DNA of 64,000 nt from DATFVA01 sp963832715 (GTDB lineage: Bacteria; Bacteroidota; Ignavibacteria; Ignavibacteriales; Ignavibacteriaceae). The stretch covers positions 234,552-298,551 of the forward strand of contig CAWHVB010000010.1 in NCBI GenBank assembly GCA_963832715.1, written 5' to 3'. The translations under genes and the position numbers were made by a program. Every line of letters begins with the position of its first letter. Position 1 is the first letter of the stretch. Positions 46,730 to 55,678 of the stretch are shown one piece after another. Below the pieces are notes generated by a model. That model saw only the letters and a program-made list of their open reading frames with translations. It was not told the DNA's origin and did not search any database.

Positions 46730-47812
46730 TTATTGTGATTTTAAAAGTTCCCTGGTTCGCTGAAAACCGGGTTTGATGATACTATAAATATATTTTAATC
46801 TTTCGTTATAATGGATGAACGCCGACTTCATAGCGTTAATCGTAATTTTTTCAATATCGTCTATGGTAATGCCGAAATATTTCTGAGCAGTTAAAAATTC
46901 ATTCGTCATAGTAGTATTGCTCATCAGCCTGTCGTCGGTGTTTATTGTGACCCTGAATTTATTATCGTACAGGATCTTAAAAGGATGATTCTCAAGCTTA
47001 TCTACTGCCCCGGTATGCAGATTGCTGAGGAGACAAATTTCCAGGGGTATCCGCTTATCCAGGATGTACTGAGCAAGTTCTCCGAAAACGAAAGAACTGC
47101 CGTCCTTGCCGGATACAATATCTTCCCTCAGATGAGTTGCATGACCGATCCTGTGAGCTCCGCACCACTGAATAGCCTGCCAGATAGATTCTTTCCCAAA
47201 AGCCTCCCCGGCGTGGATAGTAATATTAAAATTGGATCTCTGGATAAACTGAAAGGCATCGATATGTTTTTTAGGAGGGTATCCGCCTTCCTCACCTGCA
47301 AGATCAAAACCAACAACGCCGGAATCCCGGAAATTTACCGCCAGTTCTGCGATCTCAAGCGAGTCCTTCATATTCCGCATTGCGCATAGAATCAAACCAT
47401 ATCCTACATTAAAACCATTCTTGCCTTTTTCCAGTCCCTCAAGCACCGCAAGCACGGCATCTTCCGGGTACATATTTTTATTTGTATGAAAAACAGGGGC
47501 AAAACGGGTTTCAACATAGCAGACGCCGTCATTATGCATATCTTCTATCATCTCGTAGGCAGAGCGCTGCAGGGCCTCTTTCGTCTGCATTACGGCCGTT
47601 GTATGGTCAAAGCCCTGTAAAAATTCAACCAGGTTTCCTTTATTGGCACCCCTGTGAAACCATTCTGCCAGTTCACCCGGGTCATTAGTGGGGAGTTTTT
47701 TATATTTTATCTCTTTAGCGAGATCTATTACCGTTTCCGGGCGCAGGCCTCCATCAAGATGATCATGCAAAAGCACCTTGGGAAGTGATTTTATTGTCTG
47801 TTCGGCGGTCAA
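46730..47812 (-). CDS. add: Adenosine deaminase
   Basis: A 360-aa metal-dependent amidohydrolase that converts adenosine to inosine. The zinc HxH is in LLHDHLDGGLRPET (~15-17), followed by TIHAGEAFGKESIW (~200, His), RIGHATHL (~224) and the Asp pair in INTDDRLMSN (~298). Sizes and order match Add. It leads the minus-strand run add-unknown-hutU-serA. Confidence 0.93.
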   Translation of the reverse strand: MTAEQTIKSLPKVLLHDHLDGGLRPETVIDLAKEIKYKKLPTNDPGELAEWFHRGANKGNLVEFLQGFDHTTAVMQTKEALQRSAYEMIEDMHNDGVCYVETRFAPVFHTNKNMYPEDAVLAVLEGLEKGKNGFNVGYGLILCAMRNMKDSLEIAELAVNFRDSGVVGFDLAGEEGGYPPKKHIDAFQFIQRSNFNITIHAGEAFGKESIWQAIQWCGAHRIGHATHLREDIVSGKDGSSFVFGELAQYILDKRIPLEICLLSNLHTGAVDKLENHPFKILYDNKFRVTINTDDRLMSNTTMTNEFLTAQKYFGITIDDIEKITINAMKSAFIHYNERLKYIYSIIKPGFQRTRELLKSQ

Positions 47813-47908
47813 AACATCCTCTTATTTAGCTCTCAAAAATATCCTTTTAACGAGGGAAAATCAATTTTATTAGGATTACTGATCGGGCCAATTAAGCAAA
47901 CCTGGCTG

Positions 47909-47924
47909 CCTGCCGTTAGGCAGG
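47909..47924. repeat. Perfect GC palindrome
   Basis: CCTGCC (47909-47914), loop GTTA, GGCAGG (47919-47924). It resembles the mobile REP-like palindromes found between genes of many bacteria, but no second copy was noticed in this window. Confidence 0.6.
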
Positions 47925-48071
47925 ATTACGCGGATAAAGTGGATTTCGGTTCATTTCAGGCCGGCATTTAGTCGATTTTGCAGTTTGCCGGAGGGCTCGA
48001 TAATATTAATTGCGATCTTAAATTGGAGGATGAATTGAGACACAGCACAGTGCGCAGGAGGGCATAGATTC

Positions 48072-48100
48072 TTGACTATACACAGTCAAAACTGTAACTT
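48072..48100 (+). promoter_or_regulatory. Predicted promoter of the TPR lipoprotein gene
   Basis: TTGACT (48072-48077) and TAACTT (48095-48100) are 17 bp apart, with a short UTR before the ATG at 48139. It is a sigma-70-like match; use by this host is unproven. Confidence 0.4.
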
Positions 48101-48138
48101 TAACGACATTAAATTTGATTTTAATTGATGGAGTAAGA

Positions 48139-49311
48139 ATGCAAAAATCGAAATTATACACAATAGTATTCATTTTAATAGCAGGAATGGCCTTTGTCGG
48201 TTTTGATTGCTCGTCTACCGAAATGACAAGCGCCAAATTGTACATTCAGCAGAAAAATTATGATAAAGCACTGGACGCTCTTCAGAAAGAAGTTGCAAAA
48301 AACCCGCAAAGTGCAGAGGGTTTCTACTACCTCGGGTATGTTTACGGTGAAAAAGACGATTACGGTAAAATGATTGATGCGTTTGATAAATCGCTTTCAA
48401 TCAGTAATGAATACAAATCTCAGATCGAAGATCAAAAGAAATATTTCTGGGCAAACTTATTCAACCGGGGCGTAAGTCTATACCAGAAGGGTGTTAATAC
48501 TACAAACGAGGACAGCAGTAAGGTATTCTTCGATAAATCGATAAATATGTTTGAATACGCCACCAAACTGGAGCCGGATTCAGCTGACACATATAAAAAT
48601 CTGGCATTTGTTTATATGGGCGCAGGTGAAAACGATAAGGCCGTTGGACCTCTGCAGAAAATGATTGAACTTGATAAATCGCTTGACGGTTACAAATATC
48701 TTGGTGATATATACTATAACCAGGGAATAACGTTGAAAAATCAGTTTGCCCAATCACACGATTCACAGGATAGTATTAAAGCTAATGAGAAGTTTAACCA
48801 GGCGATTAAAGTCCTTGAAGAAGGTAGAAAACAGTATCCCGATAGTCCCGACCTGCTTCTCACACTGTCCAATTCATATATAAATGCAGGTAAAGTTGAA
48901 GTTGCTCTGAATGCATTTAAAGCAGGAGTGGAAAAGGATCCTGACAACAAGTATTACCGTTACAATTACGGAGTGCTGCTGCTGGGTAAGAACGATTACC
49001 AGGGTGCTGAAGAACAATTTAAAAAAGCAGTCGATCTTGATCCTGATTACCAGAATGCAGTTTATAATCTTGCAGTTACCTATGTAAAATGGGGCACAGC
49101 AATAAATAAAGAAGCTGAAGATAAAGGCCAGATGGAGAACACCGAGTATAAAGAAAAATATCAGCAGGCTCTTCCTTATCTCGAAAAATCTGTTGAACTG
49201 CAGCCTAATGATGCCCCTACCTGGGAGCTTCTGGGTAAAGTTTACACAGTGCTGGGTATGAACGATGATGCTCAGAATGCCTTTAATAAAGCCGATGAAT
49301 TAAGAAAGTAA
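48139..49311 (+). CDS. TPR-repeat lipoprotein
   Basis: A ~390-aa protein. GGAG at 48130-48133 is 5 nt before the ATG at 48139 (MQKSKLYTIVFILIAGMAF); an in-frame TTG at 48115 is less likely. The hydrophobic start ends at VGFDCSS, a loose lipobox with Cys at ~24. At least six TPR units follow: YIQQKNYDKALDALQKE, YLGYVYGEKDDYGKMIDAFDKS, FVYMGAGENDKAVGPLQKM, INAGKVEVALNAFKAG, LLGKNDYQGAEEQFKKAVD, and the C-terminal LGKVYTVLGMNDDAQNAFNKA (each in part). It is probably a periplasmic or outer-membrane scaffold. The partner is unknown. Confidence 0.82.
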   Translation: MQKSKLYTIVFILIAGMAFVGFDCSSTEMTSAKLYIQQKNYDKALDALQKEVAKNPQSAEGFYYLGYVYGEKDDYGKMIDAFDKSLSISNEYKSQIEDQKKYFWANLFNRGVSLYQKGVNTTNEDSSKVFFDKSINMFEYATKLEPDSADTYKNLAFVYMGAGENDKAVGPLQKMIELDKSLDGYKYLGDIYYNQGITLKNQFAQSHDSQDSIKANEKFNQAIKVLEEGRKQYPDSPDLLLTLSNSYINAGKVEVALNAFKAGVEKDPDNKYYRYNYGVLLLGKNDYQGAEEQFKKAVDLDPDYQNAVYNLAVTYVKWGTAINKEAEDKGQMENTEYKEKYQQALPYLEKSVELQPNDAPTWELLGKVYTVLGMNDDAQNAFNKADELRK

Positions 49312-49334
49312 TTTCAGAAAGAAGTGTATTATAA

Positions 49335-49664
49335 ATGGCTCAGAACAATCAGAATCCCCAGGGACAGCAAATAAACATTGAGCTTAATGAAAAGGAAGCC
49401 GAAGGTATTTATTCGAACCTGGCAATCATTACACATTCACCGGCAGAATTTGTAATTGATTTTACACGTATAGTTCCGGGTGTTCCCAAAGCAAAGGTGT
49501 ATGCAAGAATTATTACTACCCCGCAGCATGCGAAAATGCTGCTGAAAGCCCTTAAAGATAATATCGATAAGTATGAATCGAGGTTTGGAGAGATAAAAGT
49601 TGATGCTCCGCAGAACCAGCACTTTGGATTTGTCCCGCCTAAAAAAGACGAAAAAGTAAATTAA
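49335..49664 (+). CDS. DUF3467 domain-containing protein
   Basis: A 109-aa cytoplasmic protein. The core INIELNEKEAEGIYSNLAIITHSPAEFVIDF...ARIITTPQHAKMLLKALKDNI (in part: SNLAIITHSPAEFVIDF) is the DUF3467 signature. Function is unknown. It follows the TPR lipoprotein by 23 nt and is closed by a strong terminator. Confidence 0.88.
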   Translation: MAQNNQNPQGQQINIELNEKEAEGIYSNLAIITHSPAEFVIDFTRIVPGVPKAKVYARIITTPQHAKMLLKALKDNIDKYESRFGEIKVDAPQNQHFGFVPPKKDEKVN

Positions 49665-49666
49665 AA

Positions 49667-49693
49667 AAAACGGCAGCCCTGAGCTGCCGTTTT
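49667..49693. terminator. Bidirectional terminator
   Basis: AAAACGGCAGC (49667-49677) pairs with GCTGCCGTTTT (49683-49693), 11 bp around a 5-nt loop, with A- and T-runs on both sides. It serves the DUF3467 gene (+) and lptG (-). Confidence 0.92.
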
Positions 49694-49726
49694 ATTTTCC
49701 CTTCAATCCTGTAATAAATTTGCGGT

Positions 49727-50809
49727 TTACTGCCTCATTCTTGTCAGGTTATATATAGCCGCCGCAAGAAAAACCAGGTTTGCAAACCAGGCAGTAAGCA
49801 GAGGATCGAGCGCTCCATTCTTTCCGAAAGCCTGGCTTATCTTCATAAACACAAGATAGAGAAATGTAATAAGGATATTTATTCCAACCTGTACGGCAAG
49901 GCCTCCTCTTCTTTTATTAGCTGAGATAGGAATCCGAACAGAACTATAATAAGACTCGCCATAGGGAAAGAAAAGCGTGAATAATATTCAATGAGGGAGT
50001 CAGTGGCGTTATTGCCTGCCCGTTCCTGTGTTTCTATGCTTTTCTTTTAAATCGCTGAGATCCATTTCTTCCGGCTTCTGCTGTTTGGTAGTGAGTTCTG
50101 AAGGGGTAAAGTTTAGATTATTAAGTTTCTTTTCTGTAAAGTAATCTGCTGTCTGGGTATTCTTATGAAATACTCTTTCAATTCCGTTTTTAGCAATCCA
50201 GGTGTGTGAAAGAGTATCATAATTCATCCTTGCTGCATCAATTCTGTAATCCATTTTGGTAATATCATTCTTATCAAATCCCTGAATGCTTACGCGGTTT
50301 GCCTGGAGTATTGAATTATCGAAATACGAAATATTAACAATCCTTGTTTTGGAATCCTGGAAGAAGATATTGCTCCCCGTATAATTAAATCCCTTCTTCA
50401 GGTAATTCATTTCAATATTCAGCTTTGTTTTATTCGCCATCGGAACAAGATAGCCGGCAAAATAAATAGAGAACATACTTATAAAAAAAGCGGTTATCAG
50501 GAAGGGAAGCATGAACCTGTACATGCTGACCCCGCTTGCTTTAATTGCCGTCAGCTCGCTAAGCTGAGCTGCTTTGCCTGCAGTAAACAGTGCCCCGAAT
50601 AAAACAGCGATAGGAGTAATAAGTTTTATGATATCGGGAGAGAATACAAAATAATAGTGAAGAATAACGGGTGCGGCGACGCTCTGATCGATAAAGTCAT
50701 CGAGATTTTCCATCATATCGATCACGACAAAGATCAGGGTAAAAGCAATCAACCCGAAAAAGATTGTCTGAAGGAATTGTTTGACCAGGTATTTATCAAG
50801 AATTTTCAT
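49727..50809 (-). CDS. LptG-like LPS export permease, with two one-base indels
   Basis: The span encodes a ~360-aa YjgP/YjgQ permease. Start MKILDKYLVKQF at 50809 has GGAG upstream and overlaps the preceding gene; a longer start at 50839 is less likely. Continuous coding runs to LKEK, then removal of one base near 50038 gives IETQERAGNNATDSLIEYYS, and one missing base near 49930 must be added to give GFPISANKRRGGLAVQ. The rest is intact to the stop at 49727. Three C-terminal membrane helices are restored this way. With LptF it forms the inner-membrane part of the LptBFG transporter that extracts LPS. The lesions look like sequence errors. Confidence 0.82.
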
Positions 50810-52181
50810 AATCTCCGTCAGTATCCTCTTCACTTCCACGGAATTGTTTCGGAATGATCTTCCTGATCCAGGTAAATTTAATTGTAACCGCTTCCCTCAC
50901 GGTTTTAATCGTTAATAAAGTCCCTGCTATTGTCAGCAGGATATTAGCCGACCACATTCCCCAGAAAGCTGAAAAGAAATCTCTTTCCGCAAGTTTTTCT
51001 CCGCCGATCAGGAATGCCCAGTATATGAGGAAGAAGAACAAACTTATACTGGCAGCTACCCCGAATCCTCCTCTTTTCGTCATCGTTCCCAGCGGGGCGC
51101 CTATCAGAACGAATACGATACAGGCAGCCGGGAGGGCATATTTTTTATAGATCTCAACTTCATATTTATTCACTTCATTCTTTTTAGCCTCAAGCCTCTT
51201 ATATCTCGAGACAACAGTATTTTTTTCATCACGGAGCCTGTCGAGCAGCCTTGTATATGCCATTTTAGGATTTGCAATACTGGTAGGAGGAGCAATTCTT
51301 CTGCCGGATGAATCCAGGTAAAAATATTTCAGGGCTTCTTTTTTAAGATCTTCACGATACTCGGCCTCGGTAATGCTCAGACTATCGACAATCTCCTTCA
51401 TAGCTGAAGCGCTTAACTCACGCTCACCCCTGGGACTGCCGAGCGCCGACTGCTGAAAAGTAAACTGGGCCCCGTCCATTGCAATCCTGTGTCTGTCGAA
51501 CCTTATCCTCCGGTACAGGTCCGGTTTTGATACATCCGATTCGTGTATTTCCCCCTTCTCCAGGTTCATTATCAGTTTCGTCTGGTCTTTTGAAAAATAG
51601 ATCTTTCCTTTTTCAGCAGTTACAACCTTTATTTCTCTCGGATCGGAATAATCATATATGGTAACATCACCCAGTTCATTTGTGTTCTGGTTTATTTCCC
51701 TCGCAAGGATAGCATAATTGGATACTTCCTGTGAAAAAACACCGGGTTCCAGTGAGAGTGTGGGCTTCTGCCTTGATATATCCTGCATCAGAATTTTAGC
51801 CTGGTGGTTTGCATCGGGAAGGACATCATTATTAAAGATAAGTAGAAGGTAGCCTACTACTGCAGAAGCAAAGAGGGGGGCTGCCATCATTTTATATAAG
51901 CTTGTGCCGGATGCTTTGATTATCGTAATTTCATTATTCTGAGACATATTCCCGAATGCCATCAACGTTGCAACTAGAGTGGACATAGGCACAACAAGAA
52001 CCACCATCCAGGCAAGATTGAATGCAATCAGCTTCAGTATTACAAACAGTCCCAGCCCTTTCCCTACCAGCCTGTCTGCAAACTTCATCAGGAACTGAAG
52101 TATAAAGATGCAGATCAGCGTTATATTTGAAAAAATAAAAGGGGCTAAATGATTCCTTAATATGTATTTATATAAAACCAC
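50796..52181 (-). CDS. LptF/LptG-family permease (LptF-like)
   Basis: A 461-aa protein with the YjgP/YjgQ layout: three N-terminal helices, a periplasmic beta-jellyroll (~115-270), a long charged insertion with a coiled coil (~275-335), and three C-terminal helices. The GTG at 52181 starts VLYKYILRNHLAPFIFSN. Family features include VPMSTLVATLMAFGNMSQNNEITIIKASG (in part: TIIKASG) and the C-terminal FVLIGAPLGTMTKRGGFGVA. It overlaps lptG by 14 bp, so both are translated together. The insertion makes it ~100 residues longer than E. coli LptF. Confidence 0.88.
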   Translation of the reverse strand: MVLYKYILRNHLAPFIFSNITLICIFILQFLMKFADRLVGKGLGLFVILKLIAFNLAWMVVLVVPMSTLVATLMAFGNMSQNNEITIIKASGTSLYKMMAAPLFASAVVGYLLLIFNNDVLPDANHQAKILMQDISRQKPTLSLEPGVFSQEVSNYAILAREINQNTNELGDVTIYDYSDPREIKVVTAEKGKIYFSKDQTKLIMNLEKGEIHESDVSKPDLYRRIRFDRHRIAMDGAQFTFQQSALGSPRGERELSASAMKEIVDSLSITEAEYREDLKKEALKYFYLDSSGRRIAPPTSIANPKMAYTRLLDRLRDEKNTVVSRYKRLEAKKNEVNKYEVEIYKKYALPAACIVFVLIGAPLGTMTKRGGFGVAASISLFFFLIYWAFLIGGEKLAERDFFSAFWGMWSANILLTIAGTLLTIKTVREAVTIKFTWIRKIIPKQFRGSEEDTDGDYENS

Positions 52182-52271
52182 GTGAGCAATATATGAAAGG
52201 GATAAAAGTATAACAAGGAATTGATTCGGGAGAGTGAATTACGCCGCACCTTTTTATATATTTGTAAACAT

Positions 52272-53291
52272 ATGATTAAAAATTCTGCCCTGTTTCTGTT
52301 TATTCTGCTCATATTTTCCAGCTGCGGCACCCGCTTAGTTCATCACCAGCTTAAACTTACAGAAGATCCTCTATACCCGGAATGGCTGACGGTAAACGGG
52401 ATGAAAGCCGACCAGACATCCGGAATCACGTTCATAAAAGAGAGTCCTGAAGGTAAAAAGTATTTTCTTCTCGCCGATGATACAGGAGGCATACTTCACC
52501 TGGTAATTGCCGGGGATACGGTTTCTGAAATCAGACCAATCGGATTCTCGCCGAGTTTTGAGGCCTATATCGATACTTTCCCGAAAGCGGATTTTGAAGA
52601 AATAGTGTACGATCAAAAGAACAGGGAAGTATTCCTTTCAATTGAAGGCAACGGCGCTCACCCGGAAAGATATACGGGTATATACAAACTGAGATTTAGA
52701 AATAACGATGTTATGTCGGATACAATTGAGGATATTCAAAGACTGGATTTTCAGCCAGGGGAGCTGTTCCGCAAATACCTGGCAGACAATATAGGCTACG
52801 AAGGACTGGCAGTGGATGACGATTATTTTTATCTCGGGCTTGAGGGTTTCACCAACGGTAAAATGTTTGCCGACAGTACTGTCCTTTTCATTGCAGACAG
52901 GAACTCAGGAAGGATAATAAAACAAATAAATACAAGGTCGCTTGGAATCCATACTATATGCGGTTTATACAGCGATAAGAATTATTCCCTTTACGGGGTC
53001 GACCGGAATAACAAAACATTCTTTCACCTTACGTTCGACAGCGGACTGAACCTGAAAGATACCGCCCTTGTAAAAATTCAAACTAATATTCCAAATTATA
53101 ATTCTTTTGATTATGTTGCATCAATCGAGAGCGTAACTATGGATTCAGGTAAAAATATTTATCTTGTTGACGATCCATGGAAAACATTTTTCACCCCTTC
53201 AAAAGAAATATTAAAACAGCTTGATTCACTTACGGTGAATCGTTTCAGGAATTTTATTCCTGTCATTTATAAATATTCAATCTACCAATAG
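52272..53291 (+). CDS. Predicted lipoprotein, esterase-like/phytase-like propeller
   Basis: A ~339-aa protein. The in-frame start at 52221 would place hydrophilic residues before the signal peptide. The ATG at 52272 gives MIKNSALFLFILLIFSSCGT with lipobox Cys at ~18. The body has beta-propeller-like repeats (SGITFIKESPEGKKYFLLADDTGG, FEEIVYDQKNREVFLSIEGNG, YEGLAVDDDYFYLGLEGFTNG, each in part). These resemble 'esterase-like activity of phytase' and SdiA-regulated proteins. No catalytic set is certain. It is divergent from lptF and upstream of an M20 peptidase. Confidence 0.6.
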   Translation: MIKNSALFLFILLIFSSCGTRLVHHQLKLTEDPLYPEWLTVNGMKADQTSGITFIKESPEGKKYFLLADDTGGILHLVIAGDTVSEIRPIGFSPSFEAYIDTFPKADFEEIVYDQKNREVFLSIEGNGAHPERYTGIYKLRFRNNDVMSDTIEDIQRLDFQPGELFRKYLADNIGYEGLAVDDDYFYLGLEGFTNGKMFADSTVLFIADRNSGRIIKQINTRSLGIHTICGLYSDKNYSLYGVDRNNKTFFHLTFDSGLNLKDTALVKIQTNIPNYNSFDYVASIESVTMDSGKNIYLVDDPWKTFFTPSKEILKQLDSLTVNRFRNFIPVIYKYSIYQ

Positions 53292-53306
53292 AACAGGAGT
53301 TAAGTT

Positions 53307-54674
53307 TTGGAAGAAGTAATCAGCTATATCAGGGAGAATCAGCCGGCTTATATAGAAGAACTGAAGGAGTTCCTGAGAATCCCCAGCATTAGTACTCTGC
53401 CGGAGAATAAGAACGACATAAACAACGCTGCAAAATTCGTAGCTGAGAAACTCAAACAGGCAGGCTTGAACAGGGTGGAAATATTTAAGACGGAAGGACA
53501 TCCGCTCGTTTACGGCGAGTGGCTGGGCGCCCCGGGAAAACCTACAGTATTGGTTTACGGACATTATGATGTTCAGCCGGTAGACCCGATAGAATTATGG
53601 AAATCGCCTCCTTTTGAACCCGAAGTAAGGGACGGAAAGATATGGGCTCGCGGGGCAACCGACGATAAAGGTCAGATGTTTATGCATGTTAAAAGCGTAG
53701 AAGCTTTTTTTAAAGGGAGAGGCAGTCTGCCCGTAAATGTAAAATTCATTATTGAGGGAGAAGAAGAGATCGGCAGCGAAAGTCTTGAAACTTTTATTAA
53801 AAATCGCACAGACCTGCTGGCGTGCGACGCTGTTCTGATTTCGGATACAGGCTTATTCGGCAAAGGAATTCCTACATTAACATACGGACTCCGTGGTATG
53901 AGCTACCAGGAAGTTGAAATAATAGGTCCCGAAAAGGATCTTCACTCGGGCTCATTCGGCGGAGCAGTAGGCAATCCTGTTAATATCCTTGCCGGTATAA
54001 TAGCAAAACTGCACGATAAAAACGGGCATATAACGATACCCGGTTTTTATGACGATGTGAAAAAGCTGACTAAAAAAGAAAGAGAAAACTTTAAGAAGCT
54101 TAATTTCTCCGAAAAGAAATTCGCTAAAGAAATCGGTGTAAATGCCCTGCAGGGAGAAAAAGGATATTCCACACTTGAACGTTTATGGGCAAGACCCACG
54201 CTCGACTGTAACGGCATCATTGGCGGCTTTACCGGTAAGGGAGCAAAAACCGTTCTGCCGTCAAAGGCTACGGCAAAAATAAGTATGCGTCTTGTGCCTG
54301 ATCAGAAGCCTGCAAAGATAGCAAAGCTGTTTAAGAAGTATGTTCAGAGTATAGCCCCCAAATCTGTTAAGGTGACCGTAAAGGATCTTCATGGAGCACT
54401 GCCGGGACTTACTCCTCTCGATTCTCCGGCTGCCCTCGCGGCATCCGATGCTATGGCAAAAGCCTTCGGCAGGAAAACTGTCTTTATCAGGGAAGGCGGA
54501 TCGATACCGATAGTTAATGTATTTGCTAACAAGCTGAAAGCTCCCGTGGTATTAATGGGCTTAGGTCTCGATTCGGAGAACCTTCATTCGCCGAATGAAC
54601 ATTTTGACCTGAATCATTTTAAACTGGGGATAATGAGCTCGGCATATTTCTTCGATGAATATTCAAAAAAATAA
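53307..54674 (+). CDS. M20-family dipeptidase
   Basis: A 455-aa di-zinc peptidase starting at TTG, with AGGAG at 53294. Zinc ligands: His in VYGHYDVQP (~82), Asp in ARGATDDKGQ (~115), Glu pair in IEGEEEIGSES (~150), Asp in LISDTG, and His in NEHFDLN (~432). A dimerisation domain lies at ~200-350. The family hydrolyses dipeptides or N-acyl amino acids. No signal peptide is present. The next gene starts 20 nt inside its 3' end. Confidence 0.92.
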   Translation: MEEVISYIRENQPAYIEELKEFLRIPSISTLPENKNDINNAAKFVAEKLKQAGLNRVEIFKTEGHPLVYGEWLGAPGKPTVLVYGHYDVQPVDPIELWKSPPFEPEVRDGKIWARGATDDKGQMFMHVKSVEAFFKGRGSLPVNVKFIIEGEEEIGSESLETFIKNRTDLLACDAVLISDTGLFGKGIPTLTYGLRGMSYQEVEIIGPEKDLHSGSFGGAVGNPVNILAGIIAKLHDKNGHITIPGFYDDVKKLTKKERENFKKLNFSEKKFAKEIGVNALQGEKGYSTLERLWARPTLDCNGIIGGFTGKGAKTVLPSKATAKISMRLVPDQKPAKIAKLFKKYVQSIAPKSVKVTVKDLHGALPGLTPLDSPAALAASDAMAKAFGRKTVFIREGGSIPIVNVFANKLKAPVVLMGLGLDSENLHSPNEHFDLNHFKLGIMSSAYFFDEYSKK

Positions 54675-55539
54675 ACATAACGCTTTTCTGAAACCGGTAT
54701 TATTCGTTATATCGGTTTCAATTCTTTTCTTTCTGTTCTCCTGCGGAAATGAAAAAGAAAAGGAAGCACAGCGGGAAAGGAAAGATGAGACCGCATATTC
54801 TCCCTCCAGGGATGCAGCAATTCAGAAATATAACCTGGAGCAGCAGAAAAAATTATCAGCCGTCAGGTTCTCCTGCGATACTATAGCACTTAAGGAATTT
54901 GTCCTTTCGCATTACCCCGAAGGCACATACCTTGTGGATTTTGATAAAACACTTACATACAATATTCCTCGTCCCGCAGTTATATATTCCCGGGACCATC
55001 CCGGCTACATCTTCGGAATTATTGCCAAATCAAAATCAGGCGAGAGGTTCATCGAACCTAAAAATATTGTAGGATATACAGAAAGTTTTATCGACCTTGA
55101 TAGTACAAAACTGGGGACGGCCTTCTTCTACCTTGTCCTGTTTCACTGCAGTGAAAATAATTTCGATGTAGTGTGGGAGGATGTAATTCCTTCTCACGGC
55201 GGTTTCAATACATTTTCGGTTGAAAACTGGAAATACCAGGATATTCCCTACATCAGGGTAAACTTTCACTATGCCCAGGGAATAGGCCATATCGATTACA
55301 ATTATTTCCTTATAGACGGGTTCACGTCCAAACCTCATTTATTAATGACTTACAAAGGAATAAATTTCCAGAGGACAATTTTAAATTACAATAACGATAG
55401 GTATCCCGATTATTACGAATACGTTTATTACGATTCCGGAAAGAGGGTAGAGGCAATGGACTCAATCCCGTTCGTGTGGAATAACGCTAAGAAGGCCTAC
55501 ATCAATACCCGGAACTCAAAACAAACCCGTCCTTATTAA
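54655..55539 (+). CDS. Predicted lipoprotein of unknown function
   Basis: A 294-aa protein with a lipoprotein signal peptide (VLFVISVSILFFLFSCGNEKE, Cys at ~29) and a Lys/Glu-rich linker. The body is beta-rich with many Tyr and Asp and ends in a Tyr-rich stretch. I do not recognise a family. It overlaps the M20 gene by 20 bp and is probably cotranscribed with it. Confidence 0.55.
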   Translation: MNIQKNKHNAFLKPVLFVISVSILFFLFSCGNEKEKEAQRERKDETAYSPSRDAAIQKYNLEQQKKLSAVRFSCDTIALKEFVLSHYPEGTYLVDFDKTLTYNIPRPAVIYSRDHPGYIFGIIAKSKSGERFIEPKNIVGYTESFIDLDSTKLGTAFFYLVLFHCSENNFDVVWEDVIPSHGGFNTFSVENWKYQDIPYIRVNFHYAQGIGHIDYNYFLIDGFTSKPHLLMTYKGINFQRTILNYNNDRYPDYYEYVYYDSGKRVEAMDSIPFVWNNAKKAYINTRNSKQTRPY

Positions 55540-55678
55540 TAATTTTTTTCTTATCTTTGCAATGCCCATTGTGCTGATTTTTTTAAGCTGGAACCCAAAA
55601 CTCATCACAGCGAAAATTCAATAATTAAATCATTTTATATATAATTTAAGATTAAATGCCGGTATAACAGGAGAAATA

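Larger units (their letters stand above)
47813..48138. other. 326-bp divergent intergenic region
   Basis: This gap separates add (-) and a TPR lipoprotein (+), so it should hold two promoters. It contains two palindromes, listed under findings, and a promoter for the + gene. No coding ORF is seen. Confidence 0.6.

Noticed and set aside
46985..47389. A 134-aa open frame on the + strand inside add
   Set aside because: It is fully antisense to a well-conserved adenosine deaminase, has no ribosome site and has no family features.
55540..55678. A cobalamin riboswitch before the adenosyltransferase operon
   Set aside because: The 139-bp gap is AT-rich and shows no B12-box-like sequence or long paired structure.
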